Of a stretch of DNA of 64,000 nucleotides, positions 16,720-25,344 are shown one piece after another (position 1 is the first letter of the stretch; every line of letters starts with the position of its first letter). Below the pieces are notes generated by a model, which was not told where the DNA came from, did not search any database, and worked only from the letters and a program-made list of their open reading frames with translations. The position numbers and the translations under genes are program-made. The DNA comes from Crystallibacter degradans (GTDB lineage Bacteria > Actinomycetota > Actinomycetes > Actinomycetales > Micrococcaceae), in contig NZ_JABBCH010000007.1 in assembly GCF_012952295.1 (NCBI RefSeq), positions 147,335 to 211,334 of the forward strand. The letters are read 5' to 3'.

Positions 16720-17214
16720 TCAGTAATCGATCCGGGTCGCCAGACTGTTCCATATATTGAAGGGTTCGAGATGCCCCGTGTTCCCTGGTTCTCCGGTGTC
16801 GCGGACCACGGGCATCAGGCGGCGCTCCACCGGAGTGTCGAAGTAGTCGTAGAAGACTGCGTCATCAAACCCCGCGCGGGCGGCATCGTGACGGTCCGCG
16901 GCAAACACCACGCGGTCGATCCGTGCCCAGAGCGAGGAGGCCAGACACATCGGGCAGGGTTCGCAGCTGGAGTAGAGCACGGCCCCGCTCAGGTCGAACG
17001 TGCCCAGGCTCTGGCAGGCGGCGCGGATGGCCGTGACTTCGGCGTGCGCGGTGGGATCATTATTGGCGGTGACGCGGTTGGCGCCCTCGAAAATCCGCTC
17101 GTCCGCGGCAACCACGATGGCGCCGAAGGGCCCGCCGGCATTGCGGACATTGTTGGAGGCGATTTCGACGGCCTTGGCCAGATATTGGCTGGTGGAGATG
17201 GTGGTGGTATTCAT
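16720..17214 (-). CDS. nucleoside/guanine deaminase (CDA fold)
   Basis: 164 aa from the ATG at 17214 (GGGAG eight bases upstream); the longer frame to 17253 lacks a good site. The zinc site is clear: HAEVTAIRAAC supplies His and Glu, and SSCEPCPMCLASSLW supplies two Cys. GGPFGAIVV is the usual N-terminal substrate loop. The C-terminal RLMPVVRDTG/FNIWNSLATRIDY tail is like GuaD-type guanine deaminases of about 155-160 aa, which convert guanine to xanthine. As first gene of the purine operon it would feed xanthine to the dehydrogenase. Specificity for guanine rather than another aminopurine is inferred from context. Confidence 0.82.
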   Translation of the reverse strand: MNTTTISTSQYLAKAVEIASNNVRNAGGPFGAIVVAADERIFEGANRVTANNDPTAHAEVTAIRAACQSLGTFDLSGAVLYSSCEPCPMCLASSLWARIDRVVFAADRHDAARAGFDDAVFYDYFDTPVERRLMPVVRDTGEPGNTGHLEPFNIWNSLATRIDY

Positions 17215-17437
17215 GGTGGCGACTCCCTGTGATCGGGAAGCAGGCCACGGCATGGCACCAGACGGCGCGGGCGGCGACCTCAGCTTCGACGATTGCTGTT
17301 TAGGTTAGTAGCGCCCGGTAGATAGCTCCCGTAGATGGGAGCCCGCCTTTGGCAAGAAAAACTCTAACAGCTGGAAGTGACTGAGACCACACCTTTTGTG
17401 GAATTTCTTTTTTGGGATGTGAAAAAACGTTGGAAAC

Positions 17438-18202
17438 CTAGCTCGTTGCGGCCGCGTTCAGTTGTGCCGAGATCTGCTCCGCGGCGCTCCGCAGGAGCGG
17501 GACGGCCCGCTTGGCAAAGGCGTCATCAACCCGCGAAACGGGTCCCGAAACCGAGATGGCCATGGGGGTCGGAGCATCCGGTACGGCCATCGCGAAGCAG
17601 CGCACGCCGATTTCCTGCTCCTGCTCATCAATGGAGTAGCCGCGCTCGCGGATGTTCTTCAGCTCCAGCATGAGGTCGGAGATGTTGCCAATGCTCATCT
17701 CCGTGGGAGTCGGCATGCCGGCGCGCGTCACGATGTCGCGGACGGCGTCATCTTCCAACTGGGCGAGAATCGCCTTGCCGACGCCGGTGTCATGGGTATG
17801 GGCGCGGCGGCCGACTTCAGTGAACATGCGCATGGAGTGCGGTGACGGAACCTGGGCGATGTAGACCACCATCTCGGAGTCCAATACCGCCATATTCGCT
17901 GATTCGCCCAGAGTCTCGACCAGGTTCTTCAGGTGCGGACGGGCCAAGGAGCCGAGTTGCTTGTTGGCCACTTCGCCGAGGCGGATCAGCCGCGGGCCCA
18001 GCGAGTACCGCCGGTTGGCGAGTTGCCGGACGTAGCCCAGCGAAACCAGGGTGCGCAGCAACCGGTGAATGGTGGGCAGGGGCAGCGAGGTGAACGACGA
18101 CAGCTCACTCAGCGTGACCTCTCCGCCGGCGTTGGTGATGAGCTCGAGAAGCTCGAAAGCCCTCTCGACTGACTGGACGCCTCCGCTGGCTTTCTCTGCC
18201 AT
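17438..18202 (-). CDS. IclR-family regulator of the allantoin/glyoxylate block
   Basis: 254 aa. The N-terminal winged helix reads VQSVERAFELLELITNAGGE, LSELSSFTSLPLPTIHRLLR and TLVSLGYVRQ. The C-terminal effector domain has VVYIAQVPSPHSMRMFTEVG, THDTGVGKAILAQL, YSIDEQEQEIGVRCFAMAV and AISVSGPVSRV, like AllR and other glyoxylate-sensing IclR proteins. It is divergent from the malic enzyme gene, and the space between holds two TTCCA-N5-TGGAA-like dyads that recur in front of hyi. It is therefore the probable repressor of the whole 18.4-30.7 kb block, with glyoxylate or an ureide as inducer (inference). Confidence 0.88.
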   Translation of the reverse strand: MAEKASGGVQSVERAFELLELITNAGGEVTLSELSSFTSLPLPTIHRLLRTLVSLGYVRQLANRRYSLGPRLIRLGEVANKQLGSLARPHLKNLVETLGESANMAVLDSEMVVYIAQVPSPHSMRMFTEVGRRAHTHDTGVGKAILAQLEDDAVRDIVTRAGMPTPTEMSIGNISDLMLELKNIRERGYSIDEQEQEIGVRCFAMAVPDAPTPMAISVSGPVSRVDDAFAKRAVPLLRSAAEQISAQLNAAATS

Positions 18203-18231
18203 GGGAACTCACTCTCACATTGCTTGAAAAT

Positions 18232-18246
18232 ATCCACTTCGTGGAA
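18232..18246. promoter_or_regulatory. candidate IclR operator 1
   Basis: ATCCA-CTTCG-TGGAA matches the dyad TTCCA-N5-TGGAA at nine of ten arm positions. It lies about 30 bp upstream of the iclR start, a position suited to autorepression. Matching sites occur at 18344, 24387 and 24461. Confidence 0.5.
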
Positions 18247-18343
18247 CTGCTCTCTCAAACATACCGCAAAATCACGGACAATTTCCGCCTGCTGAAAGAA
18301 AATGTGGTCGAGGTGGTTGTAATTCCGCTAGTTAGATAATAAT

Positions 18344-18358
18344 ATCCATAATACGGAA
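18344..18358. promoter_or_regulatory. candidate IclR operator 2
   Basis: ATCCA-TAATA-CGGAA matches the TTCCA-N5-TGGAA dyad at eight of ten arm positions and lies about 42 bp before the malic enzyme start. It is weaker than the other sites and supported mainly by its position in the divergent promoter. Confidence 0.42.
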
Positions 18359-18399
18359 ACTGACCGAGGCCGGTCCGGCCCCAGAACAGAGGAGAATCA

Positions 18400-19785
18400 A
18401 TGGCGACTCCCAGCCCCGGGTACTCGATAACCCTGCGTGTGGAAACCCCTGCAAGCTTTACCGCTACCAGCGAGCTCGCAGCCGCTGTTGCTGCCGCCGG
18501 TGCAGCTATCACGGCACTTGACGTGACCGAAAGCCACCACGACAGCATGGTCGTGGACATCAGCTGCAACACCGTTGACGCCGCCCACGGCGAGCGGGTC
18601 AGTGCTGCGCTGGATGAGCTCGACGGCGTGCAGGTCCGCAAGGTCAGCGACCGCACCTTCCTCATGCATCTCGGCGGCAAGCTGGAAGTTGTCCCCAAGG
18701 TTCCCCTGCGCAACCGTGACGACCTGTCCCGCGCCTATACTCCCGGCGTCGCACGTGTTTGCATGGCCATCGCCGAGAATCCGGACGATGCGCGCCGCCT
18801 GACGGTCAAGCGCAATACGATCGCTGTGGTGACCGACGGCTCCGCTGTACTGGGCCTGGGCAACATCGGTCCCGCCGCCGCGCTGCCGGTGATGGAGGGC
18901 AAGGCCGCCTTGTTCAAGCAGTTCGCCGACGTCGACGCCTGGCCGGTCTGCCTGGACACCCAGGACACCGAGGAAATCATCATGATCGTGAAGGCCCTTG
19001 CGCCGGTCTACGGCGGCGTGAACCTGGAAGACATTGCCGCTCCGCGCTGCTTCGAGATCGAGCAGCGACTGCGCGATGAACTCGACATTCCGGTCTTTCA
19101 CGATGACCAGCACGGTACCGCGATCGTCACGCTGGCCGCACTGCAGAACGCGCTGAAGGTAGTGAACAAGAAGATCGAGGACGTGAAGATTGTGGTGGCC
19201 GGCGTCGGCGCCGCGGGCAACGCGATCATCCAGCTGCTGAAGGCGCAGGGCGCACTGAACATCATTGCCTGCGGCCGCAACGGTGCCATCAGCGGTACCG
19301 AGACCTACACCGATGCACACCGTACCTGGCTGGCCGAGAACACGAACCCGGACAACTTCACCGGAACCTTGCACGATGCCGTGGCCGGCGCCGACGTCTT
19401 CATCGGCGTCAGCGGGCCGAACGTGCTGGGCGAGGAGCAGGTGGCCACGATGGCCAACGACGCCATTATTTTCGCGATGGCCAATCCCGATCCCGAGGTG
19501 GACCCGGTGATCGCCGCGAAGTATGCCGCCGTCGTGGCTACCGGACGCAGCGATTTCCCCAACCAGATCAACAACGTGCTGGCCTTCCCCGGGTTCTTCC
19601 GCGGTTTGCTCGATGCCGGTGTCGCGGACATTACGCCCGAGATGCTGGTGGCCGCGGCCCACGCCATCGCGGACCGGGTGTCCGCCGAAGAGCTCAACGC
19701 CAGCTTCATCATTCCCAGTGTTTTCGATCCCCACGTGGCATCCGACGTCGCCGCAGCTGTAGCGTCGGCCGCAATGGCCAAGTAA
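18400..19785 (+). CDS. NAD(P)-dependent malic enzyme with N-terminal ACT-like domain
   Basis: 461 aa; ATG after GAGGAG. Residues 1-85 resemble an ACT regulatory domain ([20 protein letters not shown]). The malic domain follows: [20 protein letters not shown] with the catalytic Tyr, [17 protein letters not shown], and [19 protein letters not shown] with metal ligands. The nucleotide fold is [18 protein letters not shown]. It decarboxylates malate to pyruvate. As first gene before malate synthase it completes the route glyoxylate plus acetyl-CoA to malate to pyruvate. Fifteen bases separate it from aceB, so they are probably cotranscribed under IclR control. Confidence 0.9.
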   Translation: MATPSPGYSITLRVETPASFTATSELAAAVAAAGAAITALDVTESHHDSMVVDISCNTVDAAHGERVSAALDELDGVQVRKVSDRTFLMHLGGKLEVVPKVPLRNRDDLSRAYTPGVARVCMAIAENPDDARRLTVKRNTIAVVTDGSAVLGLGNIGPAAALPVMEGKAALFKQFADVDAWPVCLDTQDTEEIIMIVKALAPVYGGVNLEDIAAPRCFEIEQRLRDELDIPVFHDDQHGTAIVTLAALQNALKVVNKKIEDVKIVVAGVGAAGNAIIQLLKAQGALNIIACGRNGAISGTETYTDAHRTWLAENTNPDNFTGTLHDAVAGADVFIGVSGPNVLGEEQVATMANDAIIFAMANPDPEVDPVIAAKYAAVVATGRSDFPNQINNVLAFPGFFRGLLDAGVADITPEMLVAAAHAIADRVSAEELNASFIIPSVFDPHVASDVAAAVASAAMAK

Positions 19786-19799
19786 AGGAAGGCAACATC

Positions 19800-21404
19800 A
19801 TGACTCTCACCGTGACAAACAATGCACCAGCAGCCGGAGCCGAAAGGATCCTGACGGCCGAAGCCCTGGGGTTCGTGGAAAAGCTGCACCAGAAGTTCGC
19901 CGTCACCCGCGACAGCCTGCTGGCGGACCGCGTGTCCAACCGGCAGAAGGCCGCGGCTTCCGGCGGGCTGGACTTCCTGCCCGAAACCAAGCACGTCCGC
20001 GAGGGCGACTGGAAGGTCGCCCCGGCGCCGGCGAAGCTGCAGGACCGCCGGGTGGAAATGACCGGACCGGCCTCGCCGGCGAAGATGGCCATCAACGCGC
20101 TGAACTCCGGCGCCAAGGTCTGGCTGGCCGACCTGGAGGATGCCTCCACGCCCACCTGGCCCAACGTCATCGACGCGCTGGCGAACCTGACCGCCGCAGC
20201 ACACGGTGAGCTGGCGTTCACCTCGCCAGAAGGCAAGGAGTACCGGCTGCGCACCGACGCGCCGCTGGCCACCGTGGTCATGCGCCCGCGCGGCTGGCAC
20301 CTGCCGGAAAAGAACATCCAGATCGACGGGCAGCCGGCTGTGGGTGCGCTGGTGGATTTCGGCCTGCACTTCTTCCACAACGCCGAGTACCTCTTTGAGC
20401 GCGGCGACGGACCGTTCTATTACCTGCCGAAGACCGAGAGCTACCTCGAGGCCCGGCTCTGGAACGATATCTTCTCCTTCGCCGAGGCCGAGCTGGGCCT
20501 GCCGCAGGGTTCCGTCCGCGCCACGGTGCTGATCGAAACCATCCCGGCCGCCTTCCAGATGGACGAGATCCTGTACGAACTGCGCGAGCACGCCTCCGGC
20601 CTGAACGCCGGTCGCTGGGACTACTTGTTCAGCATCATCAAGTACTTCCGCGAGGCCGGCGAAAGCTTTGTCATGCCGGACCGCGCCTCCGTGGCGATGA
20701 CGGCGCCCTTCATGCGTGCCTACACCGAGCTGCTGGTCAAGACCTGCCACCGCCGCGGCGCCTTCGCCATGGGCGGGATGGCGGCAGTCATTCCGAACCG
20801 CAAGGAACCCGAAGTCACCGAACAGGCCTTCGCCAAGGTCCGGGCCGACAAGACCCGCGAAGCGAACGATGGTTTCGACGGCTCCTGGGTGGCCCACCCG
20901 GACCTGGTTCCGGTCTGCCGCGAGATCTTCGACTCGGTCTTGGGCGACAAGCCCAACCAGATTGACCGCCTCCGCGACGAGGTTGAGGTCACCGCGGCCC
21001 AGCTGCTGGATGTGTCTTCCGCCCAGGGCAAAGTCACCGAGGCCGGCCTGCGGCTGAACCTCTACGTGGCCGTTGCCTACACCGCCGTCTGGATCTCCGG
21101 CAACGGCGCCGTGGCCATCCACAACCTGATGGAGGATGCCGCCACCGCCGAGATTTCCCGCACCCAGGTCTGGCAGCAGCTGCACAACCAGGTCACGCTG
21201 GCCGACACCGGCAACACCGTCACGCGCGAGCTGGTGGAGCGCATCCTCACCGAGGAAACCGAGAAACTGCGCGGTGAAATCAACGACGCCGACAAGTTCG
21301 CCAAGTACTACGAGCCGGCCAGCAAGCTGATCGCGGATCTGACCATCGGCGGCGGGGACTTCGTGGAGTTCCTGACGCTCCCGGCGTACGAGCTGGTTTC
21401 CTGA
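19800..21404 (+). CDS. aceB: malate synthase A
   Basis: 534 aa, the usual size for isoform A; AAAGGAAG precedes the ATG. Diagnostic blocks: KMAINALNSGAKVWLADLED, TVVMRPRGWHLPEKNIQIDG (catalytic Arg region), FYYLPKTESYLEARLWNDIF, ATVLIETIPAAFQMDEILYE, and LNAGRWDYLFSIIKYFRE. The C-terminal domain has GNGAVAIHNLMEDAATAEISR. It condenses glyoxylate with acetyl-CoA. No isocitrate lyase is nearby; the glyoxylate here comes from ureides rather than the glyoxylate shunt. Its stop overlaps the next gene's start (TGATG). Confidence 0.95.
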   Translation: MTLTVTNNAPAAGAERILTAEALGFVEKLHQKFAVTRDSLLADRVSNRQKAAASGGLDFLPETKHVREGDWKVAPAPAKLQDRRVEMTGPASPAKMAINALNSGAKVWLADLEDASTPTWPNVIDALANLTAAAHGELAFTSPEGKEYRLRTDAPLATVVMRPRGWHLPEKNIQIDGQPAVGALVDFGLHFFHNAEYLFERGDGPFYYLPKTESYLEARLWNDIFSFAEAELGLPQGSVRATVLIETIPAAFQMDEILYELREHASGLNAGRWDYLFSIIKYFREAGESFVMPDRASVAMTAPFMRAYTELLVKTCHRRGAFAMGGMAAVIPNRKEPEVTEQAFAKVRADKTREANDGFDGSWVAHPDLVPVCREIFDSVLGDKPNQIDRLRDEVEVTAAQLLDVSSAQGKVTEAGLRLNLYVAVAYTAVWISGNGAVAIHNLMEDAATAEISRTQVWQQLHNQVTLADTGNTVTRELVERILTEETEKLRGEINDADKFAKYYEPASKLIADLTIGGGDFVEFLTLPAYELVS

Positions 21405-22693
21405 TGGCGGCCAAGCTCGCCCTCTCCGGCGCTGTCGCCGCCAGGATCGACGCGGACCTGCGCGCCACCGACGAGTTGCTGTCCTCGGCCTATCCGGGCG
21501 AGGGCGGCGGACGGCAGCCGGTCCATACGGTCTACGTCCCGGCCGACTCGTTCACCCTTGACCTGGCCGCGCGCTGGGGCGGGGACGCACTGGCCGCGGT
21601 GAAAGAACACGGCGGCCTGGAGCAGCTGGCCACCTCCCTCGGCCTGGGGGAGAGCGCCCAGCTGGCCGAGCTGGTCCGCCGCAAGCTCGAAAGCGAGCCG
21701 ATCGAGGACCTGCGGCTGGACTTCGAGGACGGCTACGGCAACCGCCCGGATGAGGAAGAGGACGCCGACGCGCTGAAGGCCGGTGCCCTCGTGGCCCAGG
21801 CAGTGGCCGCCGGCACCGCCCCGCCGTTCATCGGCATCCGGTTCAAGTGCTTCGAAGGGCCCACCCGCGCCCGCGGCCTGCGCACGTTGGACCGGTTCAT
21901 CGGTGCCCTCGTGGAGGAATGCGGAGAGCGCGGCCTGCCGCAGGGGCTGGTGCTGACGCTGCCCAAGGTCAGCACGGTAGCCCAGGTGCAGGCGATGGTC
22001 TTCGCCTGCGAGCAGCTGGAGCAGGCGCACAACCTGACCGCGGGACGGCTGCGCTTCGAGGTCCAGATGGAAACCCCGCAGCTGATCCTCGCCGCGGATG
22101 GCACGATGCCGGTGGCGCAGGTGATCCACGCCGGCGCCGGCCGGGTCAGCTCGCTGCACTACGGCACCTACGACTACAGCGCGTCCCTTGGTATCGCGGC
22201 CGCCTACCAGTCCATGGAGCACCCGGCCGCGGACTACGCCAAGGCCGTCATGCAAGTGGCCGTGGCCGGCACCGGCGTGCACCTCTCGGACGGATCCACC
22301 AACATCCTGCCGCTTGGCGACGCGGAGAATGTGGCGAAGGCCTGGGCGCTGCACGCACGCCTGGTCCGCCGGCACCTGGAACGCGGCATCTACCAGGGCT
22401 GGGACCTGCACTCGGCCCAGCTGCCCACCCGCTTCCTGGCCACCTACGCGTTCTACCGTGACGGCTTCGAGGCTGCCGCGGTGCGGCTGAAGAACTATGT
22501 CCACGGCATCGACAGCGCCATTATGGATGAACCGGCAACGGCCCGCGCCCTGGCCCGCTTCCTCCACCGAGGGCTGGTCTGCGGCGCCGTCGAAAGCAAT
22601 GAGTTCGAGCGGCAGGCCGAGGTGTCCGTTGCCCAGCTCGAGGCCATCGCCCATCCCCAATCCGCTTCCACCAGCGAGGAAACCCATGACTAA
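21404..22693 (+). CDS. DUF6986/HpcH-HpaI aldolase-like protein
   Basis: 429 aa, translationally coupled to malate synthase by a one-base TGATG overlap. It has the TIM-barrel layout of HpcH/HpaI aldolase and CitE-like lyases: EDLRLDFEDGYGNRPDEEED (acidic metal-binding loop), PFIGIRFKCFEGPTRARGLR, RLRFEVQMETPQLILA (Glu ligand) and SSLHYGTYDYSASLGIAAAY. The exact reaction is not established. Location between malate synthase and ureidoglycine aminohydrolase suggests action on a malyl- or ureido-type C4 intermediate of allantoin breakdown. That is inference; an accessory or alternative malate-synthase-like role is also possible. Confidence 0.7.
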   Translation: MAAKLALSGAVAARIDADLRATDELLSSAYPGEGGGRQPVHTVYVPADSFTLDLAARWGGDALAAVKEHGGLEQLATSLGLGESAQLAELVRRKLESEPIEDLRLDFEDGYGNRPDEEEDADALKAGALVAQAVAAGTAPPFIGIRFKCFEGPTRARGLRTLDRFIGALVEECGERGLPQGLVLTLPKVSTVAQVQAMVFACEQLEQAHNLTAGRLRFEVQMETPQLILAADGTMPVAQVIHAGAGRVSSLHYGTYDYSASLGIAAAYQSMEHPAADYAKAVMQVAVAGTGVHLSDGSTNILPLGDAENVAKAWALHARLVRRHLERGIYQGWDLHSAQLPTRFLATYAFYRDGFEAAAVRLKNYVHGIDSAIMDEPATARALARFLHRGLVCGAVESNEFERQAEVSVAQLEAIAHPQSASTSEETHD

Positions 22694-23504
22694 GCAGACA
22701 AGCTACTTCGCCAACCCGGCCGGTCACCCGCCGCAGACGGACCTGCTGACCGACCGCGCCATCGTCACCGAGGCCTACACGGTGATCCCGCGTGGCGTCA
22801 TGCGCGACATTGTCACCAGTGTGCTGCCCGACTGGGACGACACCCGCGTCTGGATCCTCAACCGCCCGGTCGCCGGCGGCGCCACCACCTTCGCGCAGTA
22901 CCTGATGGAGGTTGCTCCGGGCGGCGGTTCGGCCAAGCCCGAGGCGCAGAGCACGGTGGAGGGCTTCATCTTCGTCGTCGACGGCGAACTCAGCGTCACC
23001 ATCGAAGGCGAAAACCGCGTCCTGGCCCCGGGCGGCTTTGCCTACGCGCCGGCCGGTTCCCAGTGGCAGGTGAAGAACGACGGCGGTGCTGCCGCCAAGT
23101 TCCACTGGATCCGCAAGGCCTACCAGGCCCTGGAGGGCTACACCGCGAAGCCGGTGTTCGGCAACGAGCAGGAACTCGAGCCGAACCCGATGCCGGGCAC
23201 GGACAACAAGTGGCGCACCACCCGGATGCTGCCGGTCGATGACCTGGCGTACGACATGCACATCAACATCGTCACGTTCGAGCCGGGCGCCTCCATCCCG
23301 TTCGCCGAAACGCATGTCATGGAGCACGGCCTCTACGTGCTCGAAGGCAAGGCGGTCTACCGGCTGAACGAGGACTGGGTCGAGGTGCAGGAGGGCGACT
23401 ACATGTCGCTGCGCGCCTTCTGCCCGCAGGCCTGCTACGCCGGCGGCCCGTCCAACTTCCGCTACCTGCTGTACAAGGACGTGAACCGCCAGATCGTCCT
23501 CTGA
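22686..23504 (+). CDS. allE: (S)-ureidoglycine aminohydrolase, bicupin
   Basis: 272 aa from the ATG at 22686, overlapping the previous gene by eight bases; longer upstream frames are not credible. Two cupin halves are visible: YLMEVAPGGGSAKPEAQSTV with FVVDGELSVTIEG, and IVTFEPGASIPFAETHVMEH with LYVLEGKAVYRLNEDWVEVQ. The His/Glu metal ligands of the second cupin (ETHVMEHG) match AllE/YlbA proteins. The enzyme releases ammonia from (S)-ureidoglycine to give (S)-ureidoglycolate. It is the last gene of the malic-enzyme operon and is followed by a strong terminator. The ureidoglycolate-processing enzyme is not in the window. Confidence 0.9.
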   Translation: MTKQTSYFANPAGHPPQTDLLTDRAIVTEAYTVIPRGVMRDIVTSVLPDWDDTRVWILNRPVAGGATTFAQYLMEVAPGGGSAKPEAQSTVEGFIFVVDGELSVTIEGENRVLAPGGFAYAPAGSQWQVKNDGGAAAKFHWIRKAYQALEGYTAKPVFGNEQELEPNPMPGTDNKWRTTRMLPVDDLAYDMHINIVTFEPGASIPFAETHVMEHGLYVLEGKAVYRLNEDWVEVQEGDYMSLRAFCPQACYAGGPSNFRYLLYKDVNRQIVL

Positions 23505-23538
23505 CGAACACCACCGGCCGCTGCGGCCGGACAAGACT

Positions 23539-23580
23539 GCTCCGCCCCCGTTTGAGAGTCCGGGGGCGGAGCTATTTTGC
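23539..23580 (+). terminator. intrinsic terminator after allE
   Basis: A perfect 12-bp GC-rich stem (23539-23550 with 23561-23572) with a ten-base loop, followed by TATTTTGCTTTAA. It ends the malic enzyme-aceB-DUF6986-allE operon and can serve the convergent HTH gene as well. Confidence 0.85.
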
Positions 23581-23581
23581 T

Positions 23582-23809
23582 TTAATTCGGTGATTCCTCG
23601 GGCACGCCGGGCTCCCAGCGCAGCAGATCTCCGGGTTGGCACTCCAGTACCTCGCACAAGGCGGCGAGCGTGGTGAAGCGCACGGCCTTGGCACGGCCGT
23701 TCTTGAGCACCGCCAGGTTGGCGGGCGTGATTCCGACGCGTTCCGCGAGCACGCCCACGGGCATCTTGCGCTTGGCCAGCATCACGTCAATGTCGACGAT
23801 GATGGCCAT
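23582..23809 (-). CDS. small XRE/Cro-type HTH regulator (YozG-like)
   Basis: 75 aa from the ATG at 23809, with GAGG seven bases upstream. The whole protein is one helix-turn-helix: MLAKRKMPVGVLAERVGITP, ANLAVLKNGRAKAVRFTTLA, ALCEVLECQPGDLLRWEP. Such short Cro/CI regulators are commonly paired with DUF2975 membrane proteins, as here, where its ATG overlaps the DUF2975 stop. Its target is unknown; it may regulate its own two-gene unit. Confidence 0.85.
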   Translation of the reverse strand: MAIIVDIDVMLAKRKMPVGVLAERVGITPANLAVLKNGRAKAVRFTTLAALCEVLECQPGDLLRWEPGVPEESPN

Positions 23810-24300
23810 CAAATCACCTCGTCCAGCTCGGTCCGCAGATGCTTGGCTTCAACATCGCGGGCAACGGCTTGCGCCAGGAGCTTCCGGAGCACCAGGACGA
23901 TCAGCGCCATCCCGGCGATCAGCAGGGACGCACCGCAGATCAACAGGACGATGCCGGGAGCAATACCGCCCGGTGCCAGCAGCACGGCAAGCCCGAACAT
24001 GAGGACCGACGCCGCCGCTACCGCGCCGAAGATGACGTCCACGTACCGGAAGGCGCGGTGGGAGAAGACCGTTCCCCGCCGCACCATCGTCAGCAGCCGC
24101 CACACGCAGACCATGGTGACCTGCACGGTGACGATGCCCAGCACCACGATCACGAGGAACAGGATGCGCAGGGCGGTGTCCGCGCCGGCCTGGTCCAGAT
24201 CAGTGGAAATCAGCGGCACCATCCACACCTGGATGAACAGCGAGCCGGCGAGCAGCAGGGCGAGCACAAGGCGCAACGCCAGGACCGTTAGCTTTCCCAA
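23809..24300 (-). CDS. DUF2975 membrane protein
   Basis: 163 aa starting at a TTG at 24300, six to seven bases after AAGGAG; the longer frame to 24327 starts upstream of that Shine-Dalgarno. Four hydrophobic segments: LALRLVLALLLAGSLFIQVW, LFLVIVVLGIVTVQVTMVCV, VIFGAVAAASVLMFGLAVLL and ASLLIAGMALIVLVLRKLL. The last is followed by QAVARDVEAKHLRTELDEVI. Middle residues RGTVFSHRAFRYVDVI match DUF2975. It is coupled to the HTH gene (TGATG). Function unknown; the pair resembles sensor/repressor units of Bacilli and actinobacteria. Confidence 0.8.
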   Translation of the reverse strand: MGKLTVLALRLVLALLLAGSLFIQVWMVPLISTDLDQAGADTALRILFLVIVVLGIVTVQVTMVCVWRLLTMVRRGTVFSHRAFRYVDVIFGAVAAASVLMFGLAVLLAPGGIAPGIVLLICGASLLIAGMALIVLVLRKLLAQAVARDVEAKHLRTELDEVI

Positions 24301-24375
24301 TGGAGTCTCCTTATTGTCGACTAACAAGGTAAATCTATCGATAAACAGTAATTAGCGCAAGCCAGCGGTTGATTG

Positions 24376-24403
24376 ATGGAAAAGAGTTTCCATTTTATGG
24401 AAA
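24376..24403. promoter_or_regulatory. candidate IclR operator 3 (overlapping dyads)
   Basis: Two overlapping perfect dyads: ATGGAAA-AGAG-TTTCCAT (24376-24393) and TTTCCA-TTTTA-TGGAAA (24387-24403). The second equals the TTCCA-N5-TGGAA pattern. They lie immediately upstream of the -35 box of the hyi promoter. This is the strongest member of the set. Confidence 0.62.
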
Positions 24404-24409
24404 AGAAGC

Positions 24410-24439
24410 TTGACAGTGCTCGCGGTCCCTCGCTACGCT
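24410..24439 (+). promoter_or_regulatory. sigma70-type promoter of hyi-glxR-gcl operon
   Basis: TTGACA (24410-24415), 18-base spacer, TACGCT (24434-24439). Transcription would start near 24446, between operators 3 and 4, as expected for a repressible promoter. Confidence 0.55.
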
Positions 24440-24460
24440 TTTCGTAGAGCAAAAGTAAAC

Positions 24461-24475
24461 TTCCACATTCTGGAA
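24461..24475. promoter_or_regulatory. candidate IclR operator 4
   Basis: TTCCA-CATTC-TGGAA is a perfect five-base-arm dyad, 23 bp before the hyi ATG and downstream of the predicted transcription start, a position suited to blocking elongation or looping with operator 3. Confidence 0.6.
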
Positions 24476-24498
24476 TAAGCGAATCCCGAGGAATACCA

Positions 24499-25281
24499 AT
24501 GTCTTACACCGTGAACTGCTCCATCCTCTTCACCGAACTGCCCCTGCTGGAACGCCCCGCGGCCGCCGTCGCCGCCGGCTTCGACAGCGTGGAGTTCTGG
24601 TGGCCGTTCGCCGAATCCGTTCCCGGCGACGCCGACGTCACTGCATTCGAACACGCGATCACCGACGCCGGCGTCCAGCTCACCGGGCTCAACTTCAACG
24701 CCGGCGACATGCCGGGCGGGGACCGCGGCCTGGTGTCCTGGGAGGGACGCGACGCCGAATTCCGGGACAACATCGCCGTCGTCGCCGGTATCGGTGAGCG
24801 CCTGGGCTGCAAGGCCTTCAACGCGCTCTACGGCAACCGCCTGGACGAGCACACCCCGGAGGCACAGGACGAGGTGGCGCTGGCCAACCTCGTCGCCGCG
24901 GCCGAAGGCGTCGCCACGATCGGCGGTACCGTCCTGCTCGAGCCCGTTTCCGGCGCGGAGCGCTACCCGCTCAAGACTGCGCAGGACGCGCTCGATGTGA
25001 TCGGCAAGGTCCACGCCGAGGGCCCGCAGAACATCAAGCTCCTCGCCGACTTCTACCACCTGGCCGTCAACGGCGACGACGTGGCGGCAGTCATCGAGAA
25101 CCACGCCAAGGATTTCGGCCACATCCAGATCGCCGACAGCCCCGGCCGCGGCGCCCCCGGAACCGGCGAACTGCCGCTCGGCGAATGGATCTCCCGCAGC
25201 CGCCAGCTCGGCTACCAGGGCCCCATCGGACTCGAGTACAAGGCGCCGGCCGAGCAGGCCTTCGGCTGGCTCATCCGCTAA
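24499..25281 (+). CDS. hyi: hydroxypyruvate isomerase
   Basis: 260 aa, family length. It has the AP-endonuclease-2-like TIM barrel of Hyi: NCSILFTELPLLERPAAAV, GFDSVEFWWPFAE, GLNFNAGDMPGGDRGLVSWE, LLEPVSGAERYPLKTAQDAL, IKLLADFYHLAVNGDD (metal ligand region), HIQIADSPGRGAPGTGELPL and YQGPIGLEYKA. It interconverts hydroxypyruvate and tartronate semialdehyde. As first gene of the hyi-glxR-gcl-glycerate kinase-allB operon it feeds the glycerate pathway. Confidence 0.93.
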   Translation: MSYTVNCSILFTELPLLERPAAAVAAGFDSVEFWWPFAESVPGDADVTAFEHAITDAGVQLTGLNFNAGDMPGGDRGLVSWEGRDAEFRDNIAVVAGIGERLGCKAFNALYGNRLDEHTPEAQDEVALANLVAAAEGVATIGGTVLLEPVSGAERYPLKTAQDALDVIGKVHAEGPQNIKLLADFYHLAVNGDDVAAVIENHAKDFGHIQIADSPGRGAPGTGELPLGEWISRSRQLGYQGPIGLEYKAPAEQAFGWLIR

Positions 25282-25344
25282 CCGTCCGCCTCACCGTCTC
25301 AGCACAGACTCTTACCGACCAGCACGAAGCAAAGGACTTTCATC

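Noticed and set aside
15073..17232. 719-aa plus-strand frame over the permease and deaminase genes
   Set aside because: Low-complexity Gly/Asp/His/Gln-rich translation, antisense to two clear genes; a GC-bias shadow.
17389..17403. A further TTCCA-N5-TGGAA operator upstream of the guanine deaminase gene
   Set aside because: Only the right half (TGGAA) is present; the left arm does not match, so it is not counted in the IclR set.
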